Assembly: GCA_030753015.1 (NCBI GenBank)
Contig: JASMDC010000002.1
Span: 100,567-164,566, forward strand
Reading direction: 5' to 3'
DNA length: 64,000 bases
From: Candidatus Undinarchaeales archaeon
Lineage (GTDB): Archaea; SpSt-1190; JASMDC01
Part shown: in pieces, positions 30,961 through 39,701 of the stretch
Layout: every line of letters starts with the position of its first letter
Numbering within the stretch: position 1 is the first letter of the stretch
Program-made: the position numbers and the translations under genes
Notes under the pieces: generated by a model
What the model saw: only the letters and a program-made list of their open reading frames with translations
Told to the model about the DNA's origin: nothing
Databases searched by the model: none

Positions 30961-33371
30961 GCCCGGACAAAAAGGAGAAGAAGAAGGTACCTCCACCACC
31001 ACCTCGGTTGCCTGCAGGCGTGAAAGGCGCCCCGCTCACACGCATCGAACGGATGCCCGACGCCATCAGCACAAAGAAGCCGTCCAAACGGGTATCCATC
31101 CCGACAGCTCCCAAGAAGAAGGCCCCTCCCAAGAAGGAGGAGCTACCCCCTCCTCCAAAGAAGGCCCCACCCGCTCCGAAGCCGGCACCACTGAAGGAGG
31201 CCCCTGCGCCCGCTCCGAAGCCAGCACCGCCGAAGGAGATCCCTCCGCCCGCTCCGAAGCCGACACCACCGAAGAAGGAGAAGCCTCCCAGGAAGGAGGA
31301 AGACCCGTCGCCAAAGGCGAAGGCCGGGAAGAAGAAGGACAAGGAGGGGGACCCTCCTACGTCACAACTTCCCGAAAACACACCGCATTTAAAGATTGCC
31401 GACACCTCGGCACCCATGGCCTCCAAGATCGCGATCAACTACAACTCATGCACCCGGTGCGCCAAGTGCGTCACGGTGTGCCCCAAGCAGGCGATCAAGT
31501 TCGACAACGCACCCATCATGTGCAAGCACTGCACACCCGAGACCGCGGACTGCGCCAAGGCGTGCCCCGAGAAGGCCATCGTTCCCGTGGGGCCGGGCAA
31601 GGACATCCTCAGCGTGCAGGAGGACAGGTGTACGGGGTGTGGCGAGTGTGTCAAGGCATGCCCTTACGATTCCATCTGGGTGCTCGGGGACATCGCTCGA
31701 AAATGCGACATCTGCTACGGTGTTGCTGACCACCCCCTGTGTCTGGAGGAGTGCACCAACCAGGGCTTCAACGCTATCGAGGGGGTCCACGCCGAGCAGG
31801 TCTCAGCTGCCGTCGACACGGGCACATGGTCGCTATCGGTCTACCCCGCCCAGTCCATCCAAGAGCTCGAGCCCATTGTGATCAACGACGAGGGCACCGC
31901 TAGGACCTTCGGCTCGATCGCCAAGGTCCCCAGCGAGCCCAAGCCCGTGTACTACGTCAACGTCATCCCTTCCATCTCGGACGTGGAGCGTACCATCATC
32001 AAGCGCTCCATCGACCGGTTCATCGAGTCGGGCTCGCTCAACGCTTCGACGTACGACCAGATGAAGGCGTTCATCTTGGAAGTGGCCCGGTACATGGGCG
32101 CCGGCATAGACCCGGAGAAGCTGGACCCGCTCTCCATGCTCGCCACCCTCAACTCCACGGGGTTCGGCCCCTTCGACCTCCTGCTCAAGGACGACGCCTT
32201 GGAGGAGGTCATGGGTATCGGCGTGGGCCAGGGCCGGCCCATCTACGTCTACCACCGCAAGTACGGCATGCTCAAGACCAACGTCTTCTTCAACCCGGAC
32301 AAGTCGGGCCAGAACGAGGTGCGGGCCATCATCGAGCGCATGGTGCGCTCCCAGCCGGGGGCCAAGATCGACGACATGCACCCCCGCGTCAACACACGGC
32401 TCCCCGACGGCTCCCGTCTCCACGCGTGCATCAGTCCCATGACCCTAACCGGCTCGCTCATCACCATCCGCAAGTTCCGGGCCAACCCGCTCACCCCCAT
32501 CGAGATCGCTGAGTTCGGCACCATGTCCATCGACGCGCTCACCTACATGTGGCTGACTCTGGAGAACGAGATCTCCATGCTCATCGGCGGCAACACCGGC
32601 TCGGGAAAGACCACCACGCTCAACGCCATCTCGACGTTCATCCCCCCCGACGAGCGCATCATCATCCTTGAGTCCACGCCGGAGATCAACCTCCCCCACG
32701 GCCACCAGGCCCGGGTCGTCACCGTGCCCCAGGCCGAGATCGGAATGGAGGATCTGCTGGAGGACACCCTTCGTATGCGGCCGGACCGGGTCATCGTGGG
32801 CGAGGTGCGTTCGGGCGAGGAGGCGCGCGCGTTCATCAACTCGGTGCTGGCTGGACAGGCGCGTGGGTGCATGTGCACGTTCCACGCACTGGACGCCATG
32901 TCAGCCGCCAAGCGCATGAAGAACCCTCCCATGAACATCGCCCCCATGGACATCCAGACCCTGGACATCATCCTTGTGCAGCGGCGCCTGTCGTTCTACG
33001 ACCATGAAGCACACAAGCGCGTCCAGCTGCGCCGCGTCGTCGAGATCGTGGAGATCGACAAGTCCAAGCCCGCCGAGCTGGACATCCCTCCGCTCCTGCA
33101 GATCTACAAGTACGATACCAAGTCCAAGCAGGTGGTGCGCATGGTGAAAGGCCTCTCGCACCTGGAGAGGCGTATCGCCGAGTACAATATGGACATGACC
33201 GACCAGGAGTACGAGCGGGAGCGGTACGTCCGGATGAAGTTCCTGGAGAGCCTGTACTACCGGCACAAGCAGCAGCCGGGCAGCCTCAGCCTACCGGTGT
33301 TCATGGACTACATCACCCGATTCAGTCAGGACAAGGACTTCCGCGCCAAGTTCGAGGCGAGCGTCAGGTAG
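30957..33371 (+). CDS. Ferredoxin-domain secretion ATPase (type II/IV secretion, TadA/GspE family)
   Basis: An 804-residue fusion. Residues 1-150 are a Pro/Lys/Ala-rich disordered region with repeated PAPKPAPPK-like units. Residues 155-265 hold a ferredoxin-type domain with CTRCAKCVTVCPKQ, CKHCTPETADCAKACP, CTGCGECVKACP and a CDICYGVADHPLCLEEC segment, enough Cys for two to three Fe-S clusters. From about 330 to the end is a secretion ATPase: Walker A GGNTGSGKTTTLN, Walker B-side RMRPDRVIVGEVRSGEEA, and the His box CTFHALDAMSAAKRM. Such hexameric ATPases power pili, archaella or secretion. No platform (TadC/FlaJ) gene is adjacent. Fusion to Fe-S domains is unusual and suggests redox gating (inference). 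Confidence 0.88.
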   Translation: MSPDKKEKKKVPPPPPRLPAGVKGAPLTRIERMPDAISTKKPSKRVSIPTAPKKKAPPKKEELPPPPKKAPPAPKPAPLKEAPAPAPKPAPPKEIPPPAPKPTPPKKEKPPRKEEDPSPKAKAGKKKDKEGDPPTSQLPENTPHLKIADTSAPMASKIAINYNSCTRCAKCVTVCPKQAIKFDNAPIMCKHCTPETADCAKACPEKAIVPVGPGKDILSVQEDRCTGCGECVKACPYDSIWVLGDIARKCDICYGVADHPLCLEECTNQGFNAIEGVHAEQVSAAVDTGTWSLSVYPAQSIQELEPIVINDEGTARTFGSIAKVPSEPKPVYYVNVIPSISDVERTIIKRSIDRFIESGSLNASTYDQMKAFILEVARYMGAGIDPEKLDPLSMLATLNSTGFGPFDLLLKDDALEEVMGIGVGQGRPIYVYHRKYGMLKTNVFFNPDKSGQNEVRAIIERMVRSQPGAKIDDMHPRVNTRLPDGSRLHACISPMTLTGSLITIRKFRANPLTPIEIAEFGTMSIDALTYMWLTLENEISMLIGGNTGSGKTTTLNAISTFIPPDERIIILESTPEINLPHGHQARVVTVPQAEIGMEDLLEDTLRMRPDRVIVGEVRSGEEARAFINSVLAGQARGCMCTFHALDAMSAAKRMKNPPMNIAPMDIQTLDIILVQRRLSFYDHEAHKRVQLRRVVEIVEIDKSKPAELDIPPLLQIYKYDTKSKQVVRMVKGLSHLERRIAEYNMDMTDQEYERERYVRMKFLESLYYRHKQQPGSLSLPVFMDYITRFSQDKDFRAKFEASVR
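31386..31418 (+). promoter_or_regulatory. Internal TATA box and leaderless ATG inside the ferredoxin-ATPase gene
   Basis: catttaaagat (31386-31396) is an AT island in GC-rich coding sequence, centred 25 bases before an in-frame ATG at 31416 that opens MASKIAINYNSCTRC, exactly the start of the Fe-S domain. This is the same geometry as the leaderless promoters elsewhere in the window. It could yield a 651-residue form lacking the Pro/Lys-rich region, or it may be the true start of a separate gene. Confidence 0.5.
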
Positions 33372-33435
33372 TAGCTTACGAGCGCTGGGGCTAGGATTGT
33401 CACCTATCCGTCAAAGGGGCCGTCAATCCCGTTAA

Positions 33436-33639
33436 CTACTCGAGGATCTTGGGGACCTCGTCGCCAAGGATGGTGGCCTCGGTCCCGCACTTGGGGCAGC
33501 GGATCTTCGCCAGCAGCCCGTACTGCATCTGGAGCCCGTGATGGGGCGCATGCTCGCCCTCGCAGTTGCATGTCCAGCTGAGCCGGCCCTCGCCGGAGTG
33601 TACTCCGTATCCCACGATCTTGATAGAACTCTTTTCCAT
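33436..33639 (-). CDS. Small zinc-ribbon protein
   Basis: A 67-residue protein with one CxC (WTCNCEGEHAPHH) and one CPKCGTEATI pair, together a four-Cys zinc site of rubredoxin or ribbon type with a His cluster between. Its ATG lies about 37 bases from a TATA-like box shared with the divergent membrane protein gene (about 33668-33680). Two other frames are open over the same bases, but only this one has a sensible protein. Function unknown. Confidence 0.6.
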   Translation of the reverse strand: MEKSSIKIVGYGVHSGEGRLSWTCNCEGEHAPHHGLQMQYGLLAKIRCPKCGTEATILGDEVPKILE

Positions 33640-33720
33640 GGTAGAACCCGGGAGGCTGGTGGTGCCACATTTTTTTATAGGTGAGTGTTCAGAACCTTAT
33701 TGCGGGGGGAGGTGTCTTCC

Positions 33721-34911
33721 ATGGGTTCCAAAGCTGACAAGGACGAGGTCGCCGGTCTATTCTATGAGATCACGGTGGTCGACAATCCCATCATCAAGGG
33801 GCTCATGGACCGTTTCCACCTCGTGGCCCTCCTGTTCCTCTGTGTACTGGTCACCATTATCGGGTACCATGGCCTCCCCACCGCGGAGCAGATAGCCGGT
33901 GTCACTGGCACGGCCACCGGTAGCATCGCACCCTTCGGGGGGAGCCGCCTCGCCTCCGGGGCGTGGGCGCTATGGCACCTGCCCTGTTCATCGCGATGGC
34001 GCATTCCGGGGTATCTCATACTCATCCTCTCCATCCCTCTCGTCAAGCGCCTTTTCAGCAACATCAACCTCTGCTACGACCGGTTGTGGGACCAGAAGAC
34101 CATCTCTCTGAAGGAGGGTGATGGTTCCGACATCGACCAGCTCCGGGAGGGGTACCGCAGCTTCCTCAAGGGCTTCGAGCGACGTCTCAATCACCGGAAC
34201 GCCTACCTCATCGCGGTCGTGTACGCGGTCATCGTGGGAGTGATAAACTTCAACATCCCCGTGAGCGAGTACGACTGGTGCACCATGGAGCGGTTCCCGG
34301 TGACGAGGGGCTCCTACGTCCTCGGGGACATGCTCCTATCGGTCTTCTTCGCGCTCCTGGTGTGGAGGATACTCGTGACCGTGTTCTACATGAGGAGGCT
34401 GAGCGATGAGTTCGACCTGAACGTCCAGCCGCTCCACCCCGACCGTTCGGGTGGGCTGAAGCCCCTGGGTGACCTGAGCTTCTCCGTCGACTCGGTCCTC
34501 CTGTCCGTCGGCGTCTGGCTCAGCGTCGGGCTGTTCACGGCAGCCCCGTCCGTGATGTGGGTGGTCTATTCCGGGATCGTGGTCTACATGGCCCTCGCCA
34601 CGCTCCTATTCTTCTATCCCCTGCACAAGGTCCACCATCTTATGAGCGAGAAGAAGATCGACCTGCTCGACCGGCTGAGCCGGAAGACCAATTCCTATTA
34701 CGAGTCGATCTACAACGATGTCCTGGACGAGGACCGGGACGTGGATCCCGAGAAGCTCAGAAAGCTCAACGACCTGGAGGAGCTATACAGGAAGGCCAGC
34801 GACATGCCCGTCTGGCCCTTCGACAAGGAGACGCTGACGAAGTTCATCTCGACCGTCGGGTTCCCGCTCAGCATGGCGATCGCCAACCTCGCGAGGCTGA
34901 GGTTCTTCTAG
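33721..34911 (+). CDS. Multi-pass membrane protein of unknown function
   Basis: A 396-residue protein starting at ATG 33721, preceded by the window's strongest ribosome site (GGGGGAGGTG, 33704-33713). About six transmembrane helices are visible (LVALLFLCVLVTIIGYHGL, WRIPGYLILILSIPLVK, NAYLIAVVYAVIVGVINF, LLSVFFALLVWRILVTVFYM, then two near residue 275-320). Charged loops include FDLNVQPLHPDRSGGLKPLG, and a helical acidic segment (YNDVLDEDRDVDPEKLRKL) precedes the end. The HPDRSGGLKPLG loop is distinctive, but I do not recognise the family. It follows the secretion ATPase locus yet lacks T2SSF features. Confidence 0.65.
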   Translation: MGSKADKDEVAGLFYEITVVDNPIIKGLMDRFHLVALLFLCVLVTIIGYHGLPTAEQIAGVTGTATGSIAPFGGSRLASGAWALWHLPCSSRWRIPGYLILILSIPLVKRLFSNINLCYDRLWDQKTISLKEGDGSDIDQLREGYRSFLKGFERRLNHRNAYLIAVVYAVIVGVINFNIPVSEYDWCTMERFPVTRGSYVLGDMLLSVFFALLVWRILVTVFYMRRLSDEFDLNVQPLHPDRSGGLKPLGDLSFSVDSVLLSVGVWLSVGLFTAAPSVMWVVYSGIVVYMALATLLFFYPLHKVHHLMSEKKIDLLDRLSRKTNSYYESIYNDVLDEDRDVDPEKLRKLNDLEELYRKASDMPVWPFDKETLTKFISTVGFPLSMAIANLARLRFF

Positions 34912-34983
34912 ATACAGGCCGGGCGGTCAACGCGTCCGGCATCGGTCCCGTACCACGTTTACGGATCCCTGCCCCTGGTCTAC

Positions 34984-35112
34984 TTTTAAATACGATGAAA
35001 GCGTAGTCCCTGCTATGCCATCGCATACCAGCTTGCTGGTAGGGACGACCGGGAAGAGACCCGTCGTGCCTATTATGCGATAGGCACCGCGAATTTCTTC
35101 TCGGTGAGTGCT
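34984..35112 (+). ncRNA. Hairpin-rich leader or small RNA upstream of 35113
   Basis: A TATA box (ttttaaatac, about 34984-34993) predicts transcription from near 35012. The following 100 bases are non-coding and hold consecutive inverted repeats: TATGC-CATC-GCATA (35014-35027), TACCAGC-TT-GCTGGTA (35026-35041), ACGACCGGG/CCCGTCGT with one bulge (35045-35067), and GTGCCTAT-TATGCG-ATAGGCAC (35066-35087, perfect). Neighbouring stems share bases and could exchange. A GGTGA site (35103-35107) and ATG 35113 follow. Either a structured 5' leader (riboswitch or protein-binding) or an independent RNA. No known class recognised. Confidence 0.5.
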
Positions 35113-35565
35113 ATGGAATCTACATCGAACACCATATCGGAACTGATCTGGGCGTACGAACGGAGCGTGTGCGAGCAGGCCTCGCTCGTTGCGTCCGAGA
35201 TCCGGAGCAGTGCGGACGAGGACGAGCTTCCTCGTGCCCTGCGCAGCTACATCTCCCTCATGTTCGAGGGGGTGCGGTACGGCCATGCCTTCAGGGAGGC
35301 GCGGGACTTCCTGCTGACCCAGGCGGTCCACCGCGGCGTGAGCCCTGTCGAGGTGTCGATGAAACTGACGGAGAAGTACCTCTACGAGGAGATCGTGGTG
35401 CGGGCGTGCCTGCGGAGCATTGCCACCATGGCCCGGGACCTCGAGACAATCGAGTCCTGCCGCATCAACTGGCACAAGCTCCACGGACGGTTCAAGGAGG
35501 CTGCATCGGGAGCCTATAGCATCTTCAGCGAGGGTGAACAGCTGCTGGAGGCCGCCTATGCCTGA
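35113..35565 (+). CDS. Unknown helical protein behind a structured leader
   Basis: A 150-residue all-helical protein (ISELIWAYERSVCEQASLVA, RALRSYISLMFEGVRYGHAF, VSMKLTEKYLYEEIVVRACL) with no membrane segment. Start is ATG 35113, with GGTGA 5 bases upstream; an in-frame GTG at 35104 is less likely. Transcription appears to begin about 100 bases upstream. No family recognised. Its 3' end overlaps the convergent gene by 10 bases. Confidence 0.6.
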   Translation: MESTSNTISELIWAYERSVCEQASLVASEIRSSADEDELPRALRSYISLMFEGVRYGHAFREARDFLLTQAVHRGVSPVEVSMKLTEKYLYEEIVVRACLRSIATMARDLETIESCRINWHKLHGRFKEAASGAYSIFSEGEQLLEAAYA

Positions 35566-35996
35566 ACCGCCTTCCTGACCCCTCGAACGACCTCGGGGGG
35601 GAAGATGTCGCCCATGAAAGGATCGCTGGCCATCTGCTCGAACTCCTCGAGGGCAACGTCCATCATGCAGACGTTGAGCCCGTCCACGCGCTCGTAGCGG
35701 TCCTTGGGGACGTCGGTAGAGAGGAGGAGGAGAGGGATCCGGTCACGGTCCAGCTCCTCCTCCACACGCTCGGAGATAGTGTCGCATGGCAGCGCGATCA
35801 TCCGGGAGCGCAGCCTGCGCACGAGCTGGAAGAAAGCAGGGTATTTCTGTCGGGACACGGCGACCACGAGGAACTGGGAGAAGAACTCCTCCTCGATTCC
35901 TTCCATGCAGAAGCGTGTGGGGAACGAGAGGTAGTGGTCCCTACCACGCACGCGCTTGTCGAGCTGTCGCATGAGGGTCGCTGTCTCCTCGTCCAT
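35556..35996 (-). CDS. Unknown soluble protein
   Basis: A 146-residue alpha/beta protein (FSQFLVVAVSRQKYPAFFQL, RIPLLLLSTDVPKDRYERVD, LNVCMMDVALEEFEQMASDP). The alternation of strands and helices suggests a small Rossmann-like or ribosome-associated fold, but there is no catalytic signature I can name. It shares a divergent TATA region (about 36022-36034) with the large exported protein downstream on the plus strand. Confidence 0.6.
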   Translation of the reverse strand: MDEETATLMRQLDKRVRGRDHYLSFPTRFCMEGIEEEFFSQFLVVAVSRQKYPAFFQLVRRLRSRMIALPCDTISERVEEELDRDRIPLLLLSTDVPKDRYERVDGLNVCMMDVALEEFEQMASDPFMGDIFPPEVVRGVRKAVQA

Positions 35997-36078
35997 CGGA
36001 TGCAGCCCGGGGAGAGCTTAAGCTATAAATAGCTCTCAGGCAAGAGAGTGCGTTATTGGTAGAATTTAGTAGGGACAT

Positions 36079-38940
36079 ATGATGGTGAGAACACGACTCG
36101 TCGTCCTGTTTGTGATCCTGCTCCTCCTACTGAGCTCTGCCAAGGACGGCACCATTAAACGGCTCACCTCCAACGCGGGGGCCAATCTCTACCCCATCAT
36201 CAACATAGATCATGCCAAGCACAAGCGCACAATCGCATGGTTCACCGATTGGGACGACACCTTCAACGTGTACGTCAAGGATTTCCGCTCCAGGAAATGG
36301 AGAACACATCGGGTGACGGGAGGGGGCAACGCCTGCGGGTTGGGCCCTCGTCATGCCGTCGATCATCACAAGTGGGCTATCCACGTTGCATGGTATCAGG
36401 TCCAGAATGAGGGCTTCGACATATTCCATGGACGTTCCACGGACGGGGGGAAGTCCTGGGCGGTGACGCGGGTGACCGATGGGCCTGAGGTCGATGTCAA
36501 TCCTGCCCTCTTCGTCCGCTCGAACGGCGATGTACACATTACCTGGGAGCGTGGACCTGAGGGGATGCGGGACATCATGGTGGCGAGCTCCTGGGACAAG
36601 GGGCGGACCTGGACAAAAGGCCCGGTCTCGACCGTTGTGTCGGACGATAGCAGACCGGTGGTGGCCGTGACCTCCAACGGGCGCATCCATGTGGCCTGGC
36701 AACGGCATGAGGGCATCGATGTGGACATCCTCCACGCGGTCTCTGATGACAACGGGCTGAGCTGGAACCTGCACAACATCATCGCCGATACGTTGCGCCA
36801 GACGAATCCGGACATCGCCGTGCGCGGCAACGATGTATACGTGGCCTGGGAGGGGATGGACCCTTCATGCAACGCGACCTACTGCCCTGTCACGGTCAAC
36901 ATCGCCCGCTCGAGCGACAATGGTGTTACCTGGGAGATGAACGCGGTGGCCGGGATGGAACTGTACCGTCCATCGATCGTCACATCTGGCGCAAAGCGCG
37001 TGCTCCTGGCCGCAGAGCACCGGACGAGCACGTCCTCCGAGATTGTGTACGGCTTCTCAAAGAACCTGGGTCGGACATGGGACGTACGGCAGGTGAGCGA
37101 TGCCGAAGGAGAGGACTCGAACCCGTCCATCGCCGTCACCTACCGGGGAAAGGTGCACATCGTATGGCAGGGAACGTCGCGCGGGCACTCGGATCTCTAT
37201 CACGTGGAGTTCTGGCCCAAAGAGGGTCCTCTGGAGATCGCCACGCCCACCCCTGATCCCGATGATATGGTCGAGCCGACACCTCTACCGCTCCCCAACG
37301 TAACGATCCTTCCAGAGGGGGAGCCCGAGGGTACACCACCAGCAGCGACCACGATCCCCGATCCCACGCCCGAACCCGATCCGGATGACGATCCCGAGGA
37401 GGATCCTAATCCCTACCCGGATCCCTCTCCGGGAGCGACACCCGATCCCAATCCTACTCCGATCCCCACCCCGCTCCCGACCGTGATCCCTACAACAATC
37501 CCGACCTTGGTCCCCACAATGGTCCCCACCGTTGTACCCACGACCCTCCCTGACGGCGAGGTGACCCTCGTCCCAACCTTCGTCCCGACACAGGTACCTA
37601 CCACGGTGGCCACCACCGTCCCTACGATAGTCCCCTCCGTGATCCCCACCGATGCTCCCGATGACGGTACCGAGCCCTCACCTGGAGTGACGGAGGACGG
37701 GCCGGCCAGCACGCTAGGGCCTCGACCGACGTTGGACGAGTCGACCCTCGACCAAGGAGGTGCACCTGCAAGCGTCCCCTCCGACCCACTGGCCGCGGCG
37801 ATATCCGACCTGGCCAAGGAAGCGGGATGCACAGCAGTGTGCACGGGGATGCCCGTGGAGTGCAACGACAACTGCGCCGACCTGCTAGAGCTCGAACGGA
37901 TCCTGACCTCACCAGTGTTCCAGGACAAATTGCTCGTGCTGATGGCGCTCAAGGGAGAGCGTCCTCCCGACCTTGAGGGGCTGGTGCAGGCTGCGTGGCG
38001 GTCGCTGGGGGACGGGGATCTCGCCAGTGCCCGAGATACCATCGGCCGTATCAGGGACGAGATCGATGTGGTCCGGAGCGACGACACGGGAGTGACAATA
38101 GTAACACGCCACGAGTTCGTCCCTCAGCAGGAGGCGGAGGAGGATGCAATCCCGGTCGTCATGGAGCTGTTCGACCTCACGAACATGTTCGGGGGCGACG
38201 TCGATGAGCTGACCCAGGAAGCGCTCGAGACCTCGAAGAACATCCGTACCGTCATGGACGTGAGCGTGACCGGTCAGGTGGTCCAGGTCGACTCGGAGGG
38301 CAGCGAGGTGACGGATGGAGAGGCAGCCACAGCGACCATGGTGAAACTCACGGTGGAGAACACCAAGGATGAGGACCAGGAGGACTTCTGTATCGTGCAG
38401 GTAATACCCAAGACCTTCGCCGAGAGCGTGAAGGGCCTCACGTTCAAGCAGGACGTGAAGGTGGTCGTTGAGGATCCGGTCGTGCTGTGGAGCGTCGACC
38501 GTCTCAAGGGGAAGAAGAAGGTGGACCTCGCCTTCTCGGTGCAGAAACAGGTGGATAACGCTGCCATGAGCGACATGAAGATCACCTTCGTCAAGCTCCC
38601 AGGATGGCGGTGCAAGGAACTGAACCCGCGGCCTGAAGTGCGGATCGGCGGGCTCGCTGGGGCAGCTAGTGCCATCAACTGGCTGAGCATCTTCATCGGT
38701 GTGGTCGTACTGGTGGTGATCGCCGGATCCGTTGCCATAGCACGCAGCTCGCGTGGGGAGGCCAAGACCGTGCCTGCAGCAGTGACCACGACAGACCGCA
38801 CGACATACCAGCACACTGCCGGATACTATCCTGCGAGCGCTCCCGGTCAGAACTCCGCCGCAGGCCGCACTCAATATTATCATGCACCCGAGTGGAGAGG
38901 CTCGCAGGAAGGCCAGGGGCAGCGCCAGAACGGAGGGTGA
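36079..38940 (+). CDS. Large exported sialidase-like beta-propeller protein with PT-rich stalk and membrane anchor
   Basis: A 953-residue protein. The signal peptide (LVVLFVILLLLLSSA) is followed at residues 25-385 by a beta-propeller carrying five Asp-boxes (STDGGKSW, SWDKGRTW, SDDNGLSW, SSDNGVTW, SKNLGRTW). Next come roughly 170 residues of Pro/Thr-rich stalk (VPTTIPTLVPTMVPTVVPTT), a Cys-bearing helical region (CTAVCTGMPVECNDNC), an Ig-like domain (VEDPVVLWSVDRLKGKKKV), a transmembrane helix near 875-895, and a Tyr-containing tail (HTAGYYPASAPGQ). Asp-boxes occur in sialidases and other propellers; catalytic sialidase residues are not obvious, so binding is as likely as hydrolysis. The stalk is probably O-glycosylated. 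Confidence 0.85.
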   Translation: MMVRTRLVVLFVILLLLLSSAKDGTIKRLTSNAGANLYPIINIDHAKHKRTIAWFTDWDDTFNVYVKDFRSRKWRTHRVTGGGNACGLGPRHAVDHHKWAIHVAWYQVQNEGFDIFHGRSTDGGKSWAVTRVTDGPEVDVNPALFVRSNGDVHITWERGPEGMRDIMVASSWDKGRTWTKGPVSTVVSDDSRPVVAVTSNGRIHVAWQRHEGIDVDILHAVSDDNGLSWNLHNIIADTLRQTNPDIAVRGNDVYVAWEGMDPSCNATYCPVTVNIARSSDNGVTWEMNAVAGMELYRPSIVTSGAKRVLLAAEHRTSTSSEIVYGFSKNLGRTWDVRQVSDAEGEDSNPSIAVTYRGKVHIVWQGTSRGHSDLYHVEFWPKEGPLEIATPTPDPDDMVEPTPLPLPNVTILPEGEPEGTPPAATTIPDPTPEPDPDDDPEEDPNPYPDPSPGATPDPNPTPIPTPLPTVIPTTIPTLVPTMVPTVVPTTLPDGEVTLVPTFVPTQVPTTVATTVPTIVPSVIPTDAPDDGTEPSPGVTEDGPASTLGPRPTLDESTLDQGGAPASVPSDPLAAAISDLAKEAGCTAVCTGMPVECNDNCADLLELERILTSPVFQDKLLVLMALKGERPPDLEGLVQAAWRSLGDGDLASARDTIGRIRDEIDVVRSDDTGVTIVTRHEFVPQQEAEEDAIPVVMELFDLTNMFGGDVDELTQEALETSKNIRTVMDVSVTGQVVQVDSEGSEVTDGEAATATMVKLTVENTKDEDQEDFCIVQVIPKTFAESVKGLTFKQDVKVVVEDPVVLWSVDRLKGKKKVDLAFSVQKQVDNAAMSDMKITFVKLPGWRCKELNPRPEVRIGGLAGAASAINWLSIFIGVVVLVVIAGSVAIARSSRGEAKTVPAAVTTTDRTTYQHTAGYYPASAPGQNSAAGRTQYYHAPEWRGSQEGQGQRQNGG

Positions 38941-38989
38941 CCATCACCTCGCACGAGGATTAATAAGCATATACGGGCCCGGTCCATCC

Positions 38990-39700
38990 ATGAAAGACGT
39001 GCTCTACCTTGATGACGCCTATCTCAAGGAGTTCGATGCCACAGTAACCAGTGTAACCGACGGTAAGTTCGTAGTGCTGGACCGGACCGCGTTCTACCCC
39101 ACGGGCGGAGGTCAGCCCCACGACACCGGACAGATGGTGACCGACGACGACCGGGAGGTGCGGATCATCTACGTCGGCAAGTTCGGTGGAAAGGTATCCC
39201 ACCAGATCGAACCCGAGGGAGCGCTCAAGGAGGGCGATGCTGTCCACTGCATCGTCGACTGGGACCGTCGCCATACGCTCATGTGCTACCATACGGCCGC
39301 CCATGTGCTCTCCAAGGTGTTCCACAAGGACTGTGGTGCGCTCATCACCGGGAACCAGCTCAATTGCGAACGCTCACGCTTCGACTTCAATATTCCGGAT
39401 TTCGACCGGGAGCTCATCCAGGCCTGTGTTGACAAGGCCAACGCGCTCATCCGCGAGGACCGGCCCGTGAAGGTGTACTACCTATCTCGGGAGGAAGTGG
39501 AGCGACGTGGGCTCACGAAGCTGGCCAAGGGCCTTCCCGAGGGTCTTAAGATCCTGCGCATAGTGGAGATCGAGGAATTCGACGTCCAGGCGGACGGCGG
39601 GACACATGTCCAGAACACTTCGGAGATCGGTACCCTCGAGATCATGAAGTGCGAGAATAAGGGCAAGGGCAACCGACGCGTGTACTTCAGGCTGGTGTAA
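38990..39700 (+). CDS. alaX: Alanyl-tRNA editing protein (AlaX)
   Basis: A 236-residue free-standing editing domain of the AlaX-M type. FYPTGGGQPHDTG is the N-terminal motif, and the zinc site comprises HTAAH (HxxxH) and the C-terminal C/H pair in VQADGGTHVQNTSEIG. It hydrolyses Ser-tRNA(Ala) or Gly-tRNA(Ala), protecting translation. ATG 38990 is preferred over the longer frame because TATA-like sequence (attaataagcatata) lies 20-30 bases upstream and the upstream extension overlaps the previous gene. It is followed after one base by the SIS-domain gene, an operon. Confidence 0.9.
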   Translation: MKDVLYLDDAYLKEFDATVTSVTDGKFVVLDRTAFYPTGGGQPHDTGQMVTDDDREVRIIYVGKFGGKVSHQIEPEGALKEGDAVHCIVDWDRRHTLMCYHTAAHVLSKVFHKDCGALITGNQLNCERSRFDFNIPDFDRELIQACVDKANALIREDRPVKVYYLSREEVERRGLTKLAKGLPEGLKILRIVEIEEFDVQADGGTHVQNTSEIGTLEIMKCENKGKGNRRVYFRLV

Positions 39701-39701
39701 G

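Noticed and set aside
30809-31438. Gly/Phe-rich minus-strand frame that looks like a structural repeat protein
   Set aside because: It is the complement of the Pro/Lys/Ala repeats of the ferredoxin-ATPase arm; the composition follows from that coding sequence and it has no start or ribosome signals of its own.
33685-33720. Twelve extra N-terminal codons for the membrane protein at 33721
   Set aside because: They contain the strong GGGGGAGGTG ribosome site itself, so translation must start after it.
34927-35484. A 185-codon minus-strand frame across the structured leader
   Set aside because: It is antisense to the 35113 gene and the hairpin region, with no recognisable protein and no promoter; the plus-strand gene has TATA box and ribosome site.
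37230-37700. Repetitive DNA resembling a tandem or CRISPR-like array
   Set aside because: The repeats are imperfect, in frame and encode the Pro/Thr-rich stalk of the 36079 protein. No direct-repeat/spacer structure occurs there or anywhere else in the window.
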